Positions 6,071 through 14,547 of a DNA stretch of 21,806 nt are shown piece after piece. The stretch is from JAFGMQ01 sp036733345 (GTDB taxonomy: Bacteria; Desulfobacterota; DSM-4660; Desulfatiglandales; Desulfatiglandaceae). Numbering within the stretch: the stretch's first letter is position 1; each line of letters starts with the position of its first letter. The translations under genes were made by a program, and so were the position numbers. The DNA is taken from positions 1 to 21,806 of the forward strand of contig DAINAR010000053.1 in the NCBI GenBank assembly GCA_036733345.1, written 5' to 3'. The notes under the pieces were generated by a model. That model had not been told where the DNA came from and searched no databases. It saw only the letters and a program-made list of their open reading frames with translations.

Positions 6071-8320
6071 TTACTTAACGACGACATTTAATTTTAAAGT
6101 CTCAGCTCCCCTTGAACCAAACCATGCCACCTGTTCTTGAACCATATCAAATTCAACGATATATTCTCCAGGAACATTGGGAGCCTTAACCTTTGCAGAA
6201 ATTTCTACTTTGTCGCTTGGATTTAAATTGCGAGGTATAGCGGACCTTATCCCGTCATGGATAACCTTTTCACCGTTTTTCTTCAACCAGTGATATGCCA
6301 AATTGATTTTGTAATTACCTTTCACGACCCATTTTTGCCGGCTTGTATTCTCCAATAAAATCGGCATGTTAAAAATTTCATTTTTCTTGGCTTTAATGGT
6401 ATTAACTCTGTAATCTTTTAACACTTTCATTGAATATTGAAACCCTTCTTGCTCCAACTTCTTGTCATTTAGTGAATCTTTAGGTGAGTATAATGTCACT
6501 CCTTTTCGCCATGAGGTTTTGTCAAATACGCTTCCATTTATTATGAATTCATCCATACGTTCGAAATAATCATGCTGCCAATTCTCATGATGCCATTTAT
6601 AGTAATAAAACCTGCGGTTCCTTTTTTGCCATGGATCAATCTGAAAGGCATTTTCCCCTGGGAATTCCACATTGAGATTGAGAATAGCGTTTACCGTTGC
6701 CGGGATATCGCTCAGCATTGTCTGTGCATTCGAAACTTTTAACGGGATCCTTTCATTTGGCGGTTTAATTGCCAACAGGGGAAGTGCTGAACCAACTATT
6801 TTCGATAAATTTTTAATACTACTAATTGTATCATTAATCTGATTATTCCTGTTTTTAAGATTGACGCCGATACTATCCCCTGTATCTGCGGAAAGAATAA
6901 TCAAAGAGGAATCATATATGTCCATTGACTTAAGCTTTTTCAAAAATTCAATAAATTGATTTAGGCAACATCTACATTGTATTTTTTTGTTCACCCTTGT
7001 AAAAGATAGCACATGTCCAGCATATTTACAATTTTCATTTATTATATACGGAGTATGTGTACCTGCTAGATGGATGTATTTGTAAACAGGCTGATTCAGG
7101 TTGACAGTCATATTATTAATAACATCGTTGAAAAACATTTTATGGGAAAAAAAACGAAATGTTGAAATTCCTTCTCGATCTTTGTGGGGGAAGAATAGCA
7201 CTCCTGGACGCGTGAAGACAAGTCTTTGAAATAACCACTCTTGATTATTATATATATATTTCTTAATAAAATGAGGAACACACCTGAACAAAACTAAGTC
7301 AAGCATTAGCCCGGAGTTAGCAAGGTCATATTTCTTTTCTGTAACATTATAAGGTACAGGAATAAGATATTTGACGTTGTATTTGCCTGCTCCCCCCGAC
7401 GGGTCAATTCCCTCACATAACGCTAGGTGAACTCTATAGCCCTTTTCAAAAAGAACATTTGAAATAGTTTTACCTTTGAGCGTACTTTTTAAAAAATTGG
7501 GCATAGACACATCATTTAGGTAAATCTTTCCGCTAAAGATTGCAGGGATACTCATTTTTGTAGTCGGAAAAGACCCCGTTGTTTCTCTAAAGAAAGTGAA
7601 TCCATTTAAGGCATTAGAGTAAATATCAGGATCTTCCTCGATTATTTCCTGGAAAATGTCAGACTGAAATGCATCCATTAAAATATGTATCACATTTTGC
7701 CGGGAGGAAAATTGAAAAAGTTCTGGAGGGGGAGAAAGCTTAGAGTAAATTTTACGTTTTTGTTTCCATTCTTTCGGTTGTTGAATAACTGCAAAACCAA
7801 TCATAAATAATTGCATGAAAATCATTATAACAGTCACCGGTACAATAAATCTGGAAATTCGCCTGGAAAGAATTAAGGCGAGCACTAAAAGAAATATCCA
7901 TACGAACGAATCTATATAACCGCGCCACGAGCCCCTGGTCCAGTCAATACCTTGCCCATCCAATAATCCATATTCCCAGACAAGAAAATTGCCCTGAATA
8001 TAGATAAGCAGGCCTACAATAAATAATATAGAAATGTATCGTCCCCGTAGAATCTTAGGGAACAATATCCCAATAGCTACCAAAACAAGTATGAGTCCTG
8101 CGGAAGGGATGATAAAAGAACTCAAAACAGATGTGAACGGAACTAAAAACTCATCAATGTTTCCATGGTATATGGTAAAGGGCAGAAATAGAAAAAGATT
8201 CAACGTGATCAGAAATGATACGGACCCTAATGGGAGAAACAGATCATAACTGGATCCTTTAACATCTTTATAAGCTTCATGTGACTGCTCATTTTGTACG
8301 CTCATATTAAGTTGTTTCAT
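6071..8320 (-). CDS. Membrane-anchored sulfatase/phosphoglycerol-transferase-like protein with C-terminal Ig-like domain
   Basis: I start at the ATG at 8318-8320 (MKQLNMSVQN, 749 residues), five bases after the sulfotransferase stop. A TTG three codons earlier would overlap that stop. Residues about 30-180 hold about five membrane helices. Residues about 205-560 are an alkaline-phosphatase-superfamily sulfatase-like domain: VIHILMDAF (metal-binding Asp216), FPTTKMSIPAIFSG (nucleophile region), HLAGTHTPY and LIILSADTGDS. In sulfatases the last motif is usually DHG, but here the metal-binding His is Thr480. Residues about 650-749 form an Ig-like sandwich (LLENTSRQKW ... PGEYIVEFDMVQEQVAWF) of the NBR1-type fold seen on polysaccharide enzymes. 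It probably acts on a periplasmic glycan, but hydrolytic activity is doubtful. Confidence 0.8.
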   Translation of the reverse strand: MKQLNMSVQNEQSHEAYKDVKGSSYDLFLPLGSVSFLITLNLFLFLPFTIYHGNIDEFLVPFTSVLSSFIIPSAGLILVLVAIGILFPKILRGRYISILFIVGLLIYIQGNFLVWEYGLLDGQGIDWTRGSWRGYIDSFVWIFLLVLALILSRRISRFIVPVTVIMIFMQLFMIGFAVIQQPKEWKQKRKIYSKLSPPPELFQFSSRQNVIHILMDAFQSDIFQEIIEEDPDIYSNALNGFTFFRETTGSFPTTKMSIPAIFSGKIYLNDVSMPNFLKSTLKGKTISNVLFEKGYRVHLALCEGIDPSGGAGKYNVKYLIPVPYNVTEKKYDLANSGLMLDLVLFRCVPHFIKKYIYNNQEWLFQRLVFTRPGVLFFPHKDREGISTFRFFSHKMFFNDVINNMTVNLNQPVYKYIHLAGTHTPYIINENCKYAGHVLSFTRVNKKIQCRCCLNQFIEFLKKLKSMDIYDSSLIILSADTGDSIGVNLKNRNNQINDTISSIKNLSKIVGSALPLLAIKPPNERIPLKVSNAQTMLSDIPATVNAILNLNVEFPGENAFQIDPWQKRNRRFYYYKWHHENWQHDYFERMDEFIINGSVFDKTSWRKGVTLYSPKDSLNDKKLEQEGFQYSMKVLKDYRVNTIKAKKNEIFNMPILLENTSRQKWVVKGNYKINLAYHWLKKNGEKVIHDGIRSAIPRNLNPSDKVEISAKVKAPNVPGEYIVEFDMVQEQVAWFGSRGAETLKLNVVVK

Positions 8321-8325
8321 TTCTT

Positions 8326-9384
8326 TCAAAGATTAAAAAATGTATTTCTAAAATAATATTTAAGTTCAGAATGGATGCAGTAAGCTTCGTTTATTGTATC
8401 TTGCTCAATATTAAATCCCTCCCGAGAGCCAGCTTTTGATAGGACAAAACCCGAAGGTAAATCTTCCGGTAAAGAAGTATAACGCGATAGAGCCTTCCAA
8501 ACAACCTCAGGATTATCACACAATTCTTCATAATCAACAAACAATAAGGTCATATCAAATTCTTTGGCATTTTTTAAAAGATATCGATACACCCTAGTCC
8601 ATTGGTCTAACCAGTAATCCGGACTATCTAAGGATTTTGTTGATATGGTCTCATCAACATCAAAATAGCGATGATCGCTTCCAAATTCGTGGTGAACAAG
8701 CCATTTCATGTAATTTCTGGAAAACTTATTCTCACTATGCATCTCGACAAACCGCCGATGCTGATTAAGCAATGATAATGACTGCTGAGCAGGATCTCGA
8801 TATGGAATTATAATAACCGCATTAGGAAAGGCCTTGTATATAGATGAGAGTCTGATAATGTTGTTATTGTTTTTTGATAGATAGCGATACGAATTGTTTA
8901 TTTCCAATAAACTTGCTATATATTTTCTGAAGGCATGGATAACCTTTTCTTCAGCTTTCATAGGGATAAGCCTGTCAGGCAGGATATATTGGTCTCCGCA
9001 AAATATCCGCCAGAAAACCTCCTCCAGGGCCTCAGGACTGTCAAAATCTACCAGGATACGATCTCCATGAGATCGTTCACTTAAACTCCCATCTTTCGCA
9101 GAGAATCCAGTAAGTCCTTTCCAGAGGAACGGAGCAAGAGGAAACGGCATGTCCCTGTATGTCAAAGAACAAAACTCACCAGTTTCATAAAATAAACGCA
9201 TGAGTGCCGTTGTACCGGCACGAGCCAGACCCGAAATGAACACATGTTTTCGATTTTGAACAGGCTCAGGATCAGATTTATTAAGAATTTGATCTGTCAT
9301 AAAAGACATTTCAGCAATCATTCTGAAATTAAGGGCAAAATAATGGAGTAAACGGGCCCCGAGCCCATAGTCATTTTTTGCCAT
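8326..9384 (-). CDS. P-loop (PAPS-dependent) sulfotransferase family protein
   Basis: I start at the ATG at 9382-9384 (MAKNDYGLG, 352 residues), which has GAGG five bases upstream and overlaps the previous stop by 14 bp. A TTG at 9417 is also possible. The PAPS 5'-phosphosulfate loop ISGLARAGTTAL is at about 50-61. The 3'-phosphate-binding segment IIIPYRDPAQQSLSLL, with its Arg and Ser, is at about 191-206. The length fits the sulfotransfer_3 group. Such enzymes move sulfate from PAPS to sugars or other acceptors in the cytoplasm. The next gene is sulfatase-like and an arylsulfotransferase-type gene lies three genes upstream, so sulfation of the exported glycan is the likely theme. The acceptor cannot be told from sequence. 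Confidence 0.82.
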   Translation of the reverse strand: MAKNDYGLGARLLHYFALNFRMIAEMSFMTDQILNKSDPEPVQNRKHVFISGLARAGTTALMRLFYETGEFCSLTYRDMPFPLAPFLWKGLTGFSAKDGSLSERSHGDRILVDFDSPEALEEVFWRIFCGDQYILPDRLIPMKAEEKVIHAFRKYIASLLEINNSYRYLSKNNNNIIRLSSIYKAFPNAVIIIPYRDPAQQSLSLLNQHRRFVEMHSENKFSRNYMKWLVHHEFGSDHRYFDVDETISTKSLDSPDYWLDQWTRVYRYLLKNAKEFDMTLLFVDYEELCDNPEVVWKALSRYTSLPEDLPSGFVLSKAGSREGFNIEQDTINEAYCIHSELKYYFRNTFFNL

Positions 9385-9757
9385 AACGTCCTCGCACAAA
9401 ACCATATAATACAGCAAAAAAGGTAGTACCTATCAAACCGGCTGGAGATGAAAGAATAGTAGAAATATTAAAATTAAATGGGGCTGTAATGAAAACAGCG
9501 GCAATAAAAGGAGAAAAAATAAAAATCAAGGTGAAAACTAACGATAATGATCTACGGAAAATCAAACGCGCATATGCAGGCAAAACCTTTTCTTTCCAAT
9601 GATCTGAGATTATGTTGCTCCTTATTATCAGAAAAATTTTCTGATAAACGACTACCATGTCTCGTACTGTTAAAAAAAGTTTTGATATTAAAAGGATTTC
9701 AACAGTCGCAATACAACAGATAATTATGATAAACCAGCTAAATATTTCAATCTCCAT
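9371..9757 (-). CDS. Small integral membrane protein, unknown function
   Basis: This 128-residue protein has an N-terminal membrane segment (FSWFIIIICCIATVEILLI), a central basic stretch (SDHWKEKVLPAYARLIFRR), and two further membrane segments (LVFTLIFIFSPFIAAVFI and SPAGLIGTTFFAVLYGFV), ending RGRYGKK. It starts 3 bp after the stop of the YIGPG-type gene and overlaps the sulfotransferase start, so the genes are translationally coupled. I do not recognise a characterised family. A helper or scaffold for the sulfotransferase/sulfatase pair is a guess from context. Confidence 0.7.
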   Translation of the reverse strand: MEIEIFSWFIIIICCIATVEILLISKLFLTVRDMVVVYQKIFLIIRSNIISDHWKEKVLPAYARLIFRRSLSLVFTLIFIFSPFIAAVFITAPFNFNISTILSSPAGLIGTTFFAVLYGFVRGRYGKK

Positions 9758-9760
9758 GTT

Positions 9761-9976
9761 TTATTTTTTATTGGATTTTTTCATTAATCCAAGTTTGATT
9801 AAAATCCTCTTCACAGGATACCAGAACACCGCAAAAACAGCTAAAAAAATGGATATGATAAAGCCGAAGATTACTGCAATTGTCCCGGCACCAAGTCCCG
9901 GCCCTATATAGGCATATGCAGGCGACGCAAAGATTGACATAATAAATGCTGTTAACAAAAACCATAATAATTTCAT
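9761..9976 (-). CDS. Small YIGPGLGAG-motif membrane protein
   Basis: The 71-residue product has a signal-peptide-like start (MKLLWFLLTAFIMSIF, ASPAYA), then YIGPGLGAGTIAVIFGFII, one long membrane helix and a basic tail (WYPVKRILIKLGLMKKSNKK). The Y-I-G-P-G-x-G-A-G text directly after the cleavage site is typical of small proteins found beside sulfatase-like and polysaccharide genes, but I know of no defined function. The ATG at 9974-9976 has AAAGAGGA upstream. It begins a tight cluster of four genes (9976 to 6071) with gaps or overlaps of 14 bp or less. Confidence 0.75.
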   Translation of the reverse strand: MKLLWFLLTAFIMSIFASPAYAYIGPGLGAGTIAVIFGFIISIFLAVFAVFWYPVKRILIKLGLMKKSNKK

Positions 9977-10015
9977 ATATAATCCTCTTTATGTCTAATG
10001 TGCTAAATAAAATTA

Positions 10016-11923
10016 CTAATTTTGCTCAAGATTAAACTCAATTCCATGAAGCGCCATGGCTAGCAATCTTGGGTCAGGTGAATCAGGCGACCGGGCTCCT
10101 GGAAGTACAAAGCGTAACGTATTCACATCGGATGGTTTTACTGTGGATGCAGGGAGGTTAAATGACATTATTTTCGACGAACCTGCCTGAACATCAAAAT
10201 CTCTTACAAACTTGTCATTACAGTAAACCTGAATCTTTTGCCGACCGAGGGTATGAATGCACAACTTAACAAAAATTTTATTTCTGGAAATCTCTCTGGG
10301 AAGCCTAAAATGCAAGGAAGCTGAATTTCCTTCACTCCACCGAAATTTTTGTTCTGGCTTACTCCATCCATCAAAAACCAAGAACGGATTGTCGTTAAAA
10401 GACAATTCAGTCTCAAATGGCAGTGGCTTTAACTTTTGGATATCATGCTTTATTTCCATCCGGGAGGCAGTGTAATGCAATGAGGAGTTCTGCCCGGCAT
10501 GCCATTCAGTTTTATTCGAAGCCGCCTTCAGGCAATCCTTCTCACTGATATCAAAATTAAAGAAATCATGGGGCAGCCATATCGCCTCAGATATCAAAAG
10601 AGACTCATTGCTGCCATATTTATTAAGCAGCTCAAACACGGTTTTCCCTATATTATTAACAATCAATACACGCCCTTGATTTGAACTGGTTATAAGTATG
10701 CTACCATTCGGTAATATCTGGTGATTCCCTCTGATATGCGAATAAAAATTGTCTCTTTTCCCTTCGTATATAACTTCACTCTGATAGTTGTTAACATTTA
10801 TCCTGACTATTTGGCTGAATCTGAGGCTATCAGGAGCTTGGCCTACTCCATTTTTATCACGCATTTGATTATCATACACGGTAATACATCCATCCTGTTG
10901 CCAATCCGGATCGTGCTGCCTTGAGCACACACCGACCCTCCACCATTTGATTTTCTTTGAATCAGGATCAATAACCATAACAGCATTGAGCGATCTCATA
11001 CTCAGTAAAAGATCCCCTGGATTAAATCCTTGGAAGGCACCCTTATATTGAACAGGAAGAGGCTCGATATCGTTGAAATGCCATCGCTCATGGAACCATT
11101 CCCCTTTAATATAATCGCGCCTGATTGACAGAATATCAACATCCGGATTTGATTCCATAATTTCTTCGACTTGAATTATTTGCAAAGACTCACCAGTTGC
11201 CGAATCGATTTTATGCAGCATATCATCTTTATCCATCGCCCAGATGCTTGATTCACTTTCCTGTTTTGATATCACGTGATTAAATTTACCAAGCTTAATC
11301 CATAGCACATTGGAACAAAAATCAATTTTCTGCATTCCATTGCCTGGATCACCATCATTGAAAATAAGTGAGCCGTCTTGATAAATTACCAATCCATGGG
11401 GAAAACGTCCCTGCGGAGGTTTGTATTCAACTTCTTTACCTTTTGGTAATTTTTTATTATATTCTTTAACTTCCGAAACAAAGGCTTCTTCATCAGGTAC
11501 CCATTTATGAATTACAGTGCCATTTTCATCTATAAGTATTGCACCATGCAGATGCGTCTCAAAATCAAAGGCTCCCCATACGATTAGATAACCGGATGGA
11601 AATGCTTTTCCCTTGTCCATATAAATTTGAGGAAGAGAGCGTCTTTTTTTTAAGCCACCTATTTCTAAATTTTGATATTCCCCTTTTCTTTTTTCTTCAG
11701 GACGTACTAACAAACGCTCTGGCCGAATGCCCATATCATTGGCAAGTTTTTCTACAATTGACTTCTTGTTTACTTCTCCGCCCTTAACAAAGGCAACAAA
11801 CTCATCCCTTATCTGTTTAACTGTCGAACCGGGGAATGTCTCATATTCACCTGCAAAAAAACCCCAACTGAAAAAGATAACCGCTACTAAAAAAAAGCAG
11901 GAAATAGGTCTCATATATTTCAT
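10016..11923 (-). CDS. Exported arylsulfotransferase-family (ASST-like) beta-propeller protein
   Basis: The 635-residue protein has an N-terminal hydrophobic export signal (ISCFFLVAVIFFSWGFF) and then propeller repeats typical of arylsulfotransferase-2 proteins: GHYL-like GYLIVWG, FPHGLVIYQDGSLIF (His176), HFNDIEPLP (His282), DLLLSMRSLNAVMVIDPDSK, RQHDPDWQQDG (His337) and SHIRGNHQILPNGSIL (His396, His401). In known ASSTs, which do not use PAPS, a His forms a sulfohistidine intermediate, and several candidates are present here. Residues about 510-635 form a separate beta-rich domain ending SPDSPDPRLLAMALHGIEF, like sugar-binding sandwiches. AAGGAAG precedes the ATG. Whether it transfers sulfate or only binds ligands is open. 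Confidence 0.8.
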   Translation of the reverse strand: MKYMRPISCFFLVAVIFFSWGFFAGEYETFPGSTVKQIRDEFVAFVKGGEVNKKSIVEKLANDMGIRPERLLVRPEEKRKGEYQNLEIGGLKKRRSLPQIYMDKGKAFPSGYLIVWGAFDFETHLHGAILIDENGTVIHKWVPDEEAFVSEVKEYNKKLPKGKEVEYKPPQGRFPHGLVIYQDGSLIFNDGDPGNGMQKIDFCSNVLWIKLGKFNHVISKQESESSIWAMDKDDMLHKIDSATGESLQIIQVEEIMESNPDVDILSIRRDYIKGEWFHERWHFNDIEPLPVQYKGAFQGFNPGDLLLSMRSLNAVMVIDPDSKKIKWWRVGVCSRQHDPDWQQDGCITVYDNQMRDKNGVGQAPDSLRFSQIVRINVNNYQSEVIYEGKRDNFYSHIRGNHQILPNGSILITSSNQGRVLIVNNIGKTVFELLNKYGSNESLLISEAIWLPHDFFNFDISEKDCLKAASNKTEWHAGQNSSLHYTASRMEIKHDIQKLKPLPFETELSFNDNPFLVFDGWSKPEQKFRWSEGNSASLHFRLPREISRNKIFVKLCIHTLGRQKIQVYCNDKFVRDFDVQAGSSKIMSFNLPASTVKPSDVNTLRFVLPGARSPDSPDPRLLAMALHGIEFNLEQN

Positions 11924-11973
11924 ATTGCTTCCTTTATTCTATAATTCACTTAACAAGTAGTTAACCTTTTACC

Positions 11974-13278
11974 TTACTCCGTTAACACAACATTTAGTTT
12001 TCTCACTATATTATCTAAAAAAAAGTCCTCACAAAGATCCAAATGAAAAAGAGTTTGAGCTATCATTTCAATTGATTTATCGCTTCTGATTGTACCATGA
12101 GAGCATTTTTTCTGGTGCTCCTTCATCAGTATGTTGAAAAAATCGCCGATAATTTTGCTGAAATCCAGCTTGCTCTTAGAATAGAAGACAAATTCGTTTT
12201 TCTTTTTTTCCAGGTATTTCCTGTCAAAGATATATTTTTCTAATAATATAGATATGTCATTATGCATATTATATACAGATACTTTGTCAACAAAGCCGGG
12301 CAGTTCACCATACCATCCTATGTCGCTTACAATAATCGGAATACCCATTTGCATGGTCCGGGCAACTATGCCTGATGTCTCCCCCATTGTTGGATAACGC
12401 AAGGAAACGATGATATCCATTTCTGACAGCATTTTATTAAATTTCTTACTCTCAGGCCTTCCATGAAAGAAAATACTCCTTTCAATTCCAAGTCTTACCG
12501 GAAGCTTGGGGATATCATCACATCCATCTCCCACAGCGCCAACTATATGTGCGTCCCAAAGTGATTTATGGGCTTTGAAGCCTGCAAGACTATTTATAAT
12601 AACATCAATGTTTTTGTTTTTTTCAATCCCGCCAAAAACGCCGATCTTAACCTTTTCCCCTTCAGACACGGGTTTCTTCTCCACAATTTCCATCCCTTTT
12701 AATACGTGCAAAATCTGATATACGTTGAGATCAGGAAAAGCATCCATAACCTTTTTTTTTGCAAATTCAGAATGGACAATACATGCATCAGCATATTGAA
12801 TCAGTTCCTCAAATAATGGGACCTCTGTAACTACCTCACACTCCCAGGGCATCTCCCCCAGTTTCATTAAGTCATTACACATTGAGGAGACATTCCTGCC
12901 GTACCATTTTTCCAGGAGACCAAAATAAGACTCCGAATCATTCTGCATCCATGTGATCCATCCCATTATATGGTGCAGAACCATATCATGCAGGTACACG
13001 ATGCCGCCATATTCTCTGACCAGATCAAGCATATAGAGATGAAAATTAACATTGTTTCCCATTTGGTAAATGATCAGATCATAATCGCGTAATTTGTCCA
13101 GGTTACAGGTTTTGATCTGCAGGATTTTTATATTATTGAGCGGTTGAGGATTGTTACAGTCAGTATATACGTGTATTGAGATATCGAATTTCGATAACTC
13201 AGAAATTAAATCAAATGCATAATCGCCTATCCCTGTGTGCTGAGGTGGCCACGGTGTAACGACAGCAATATTTATCAT
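11974..13278 (-). CDS. GT4-family glycosyltransferase
   Basis: This 434-residue GT-B enzyme starts MINIAVVTPWPPQHTGIGDY, the usual acceptor-side motif of GT4. The donor-side domain holds KIGVFGGIEKNKN (211-223) and the sugar-nucleotide loop RYPTMGETSG (294-303). Glu300 is kept, while the second Glu of the common EX7E pair is Thr308, as in a subset of GT4 enzymes. About 60 residues beyond the core are low in homology. It lies 12 bp after the next GT gene, so they are co-transcribed. The sugar and linkage cannot be assigned, although GDP-linked donors are plausible given the gmd genes. Confidence 0.85.
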   Translation of the reverse strand: MINIAVVTPWPPQHTGIGDYAFDLISELSKFDISIHVYTDCNNPQPLNNIKILQIKTCNLDKLRDYDLIIYQMGNNVNFHLYMLDLVREYGGIVYLHDMVLHHIMGWITWMQNDSESYFGLLEKWYGRNVSSMCNDLMKLGEMPWECEVVTEVPLFEELIQYADACIVHSEFAKKKVMDAFPDLNVYQILHVLKGMEIVEKKPVSEGEKVKIGVFGGIEKNKNIDVIINSLAGFKAHKSLWDAHIVGAVGDGCDDIPKLPVRLGIERSIFFHGRPESKKFNKMLSEMDIIVSLRYPTMGETSGIVARTMQMGIPIIVSDIGWYGELPGFVDKVSVYNMHNDISILLEKYIFDRKYLEKKKNEFVFYSKSKLDFSKIIGDFFNILMKEHQKKCSHGTIRSDKSIEMIAQTLFHLDLCEDFFLDNIVRKLNVVLTE

Positions 13279-13290
13279 AATGTATCAACC

Positions 13291-14343
13291 TTAAACATTT
13301 GCGAGTACCAGTTTTTCCAGTACGTTATCCCAGGTAATTCCTTTGGCAATTTTATATCCGCGAGAAGCCATTTCAGCCAGTTCTGTGTCTTTCATATCAT
13401 ACACCTTGCGCAGATTATCACCTATGCTGTCTGGATTTGTATCTGACACGAAACCCGAACCGGTCTCTTCAACAAATGTTTTTACTTCTCCGCTGTCAGA
13501 ACAGGTTATGACTGGCTTCATAGCAAGAAAAGCTTCTATTGTTGCGTACCCGTAATCTTCATCGTAGGGCGCATAAAAGACTGCACGAGCGGCTGAGAGT
13601 TGACGGAGAAGCTCTTCATCGGTTAGGAAGCCAAGAAGCTCGCATCGCTTGGAAAGACCAGACTTTTCAATAAGCAATTTCAGTCTTTCGTCATCCTCTT
13701 TCCTGCCTTTCCCGATAATAGATATCTTAGCTTCCGGTACGAGACTTGCTGCGGAGATCAGTAAATCCGGCCTTTTGGGAGGTTCCAGTCTGCCAATATA
13801 TATTATTCTTTCGCCGTAAGTGCCCGGTTTAATTTGATCTGCCAGAACCGGTGGCGGAAAAAGCGGCTCACTTAGGAATTCATTATATTTCATAAGTCTG
13901 GACGAAACCGTTCTTGAAATAGTATAAAGGCCTTTGCATTCTTCAAAGAATTTATTATCAAGACTGCGGATTTTATCTCTTATGACCTTTGCATCCTTTT
14001 CAAACCTCCAACTGTCGTATTCTGTATTTTCCAGATCATACAGTGTTCTGTGCTGGTGGATCAGCCAAAGGGCTTTATTGCTGTGTTGAACAGCATAGGT
14101 TGGGAATTTGGTTGCAATTACAAGGTCTATTTTCATTCCATCGGATTCAGATAGATCAACCATACGCCATGCCGTAATGTCATTCAGCATCTGTTCTTCA
14201 GGATACCACTTGAACGGAATTTGAACTATTTCCGCCTCAATTCCATCGATCCTGTTAATTGCATGGACCAGGCTCTCGCAGAGAAATTCAGCCCCACCTT
14301 TTACAAACGGGATTTGAGCATGCAATACAATAACCCTTTTCAT
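13291..14343 (-). CDS. GT4-family glycosyltransferase, tandem copy A
   Basis: This 350-residue GT4 enzyme carries an N-terminal HAQIPFVKGGAEFLCESL, the central strand IIYIGRLEPPKRPDLLISA (180-198) and the catalytic EX7E pair Glu262/Glu270 in DEDYGYATIEAFLAMKPVI. It is about four-fifths identical by eye to the next gene upstream, which has exactly the same length. It probably adds one residue of the repeating unit on the cytoplasmic face before ABC export. Upstream SD is weak (AAGAAAG). Residues about 80-131 are encoded by a patch almost identical in DNA to copy B. Confidence 0.88.
   Translation of the reverse strand: MKRVIVLHAQIPFVKGGAEFLCESLVHAINRIDGIEAEIVQIPFKWYPEEQMLNDITAWRMVDLSESDGMKIDLVIATKFPTYAVQHSNKALWLIHQHRTLYDLENTEYDSWRFEKDAKVIRDKIRSLDNKFFEECKGLYTISRTVSSRLMKYNEFLSEPLFPPPVLADQIKPGTYGERIIYIGRLEPPKRPDLLISAASLVPEAKISIIGKGRKEDDERLKLLIEKSGLSKRCELLGFLTDEELLRQLSAARAVFYAPYDEDYGYATIEAFLAMKPVITCSDSGEVKTFVEETGSGFVSDTNPDSIGDNLRKVYDMKDTELAEMASRGYKIAKGITWDNVLEKLVLANV
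13949..14103 (-). repeat. Gene-conversion-like patch, copy A
   Basis: 155 bp with a single mismatch (14086) to 15206-15360. Both sides diverge abruptly in codon third positions and amino acids. Confidence 0.75.
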
Positions 14344-14547
14344 TGTTTTTCTTTCTTAAATTAATGTTAGCTTAAAGCTTATCGTGCTGATTTGATTAAT
14401 TATTTATAGTCTATGATTGTGCTACACATCTTTTATATCATTATCATTGCGGTTAGATTTGAAAAATTACATGTTTTATAGGGATTTTTTAAAAAGTTAA
14501 GTCTTTCAGAATAGTTTGTTCTGCCAATATAATATCCGTAATCAGCC
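14344..14547. other. AT-rich spacer between the duplicated glycosyltransferases
   Basis: 204 bp with no gene. No clear promoter or terminator is seen. It is unusually long for this tightly packed operon and may hold remains of the duplication junction. Confidence 0.4.
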
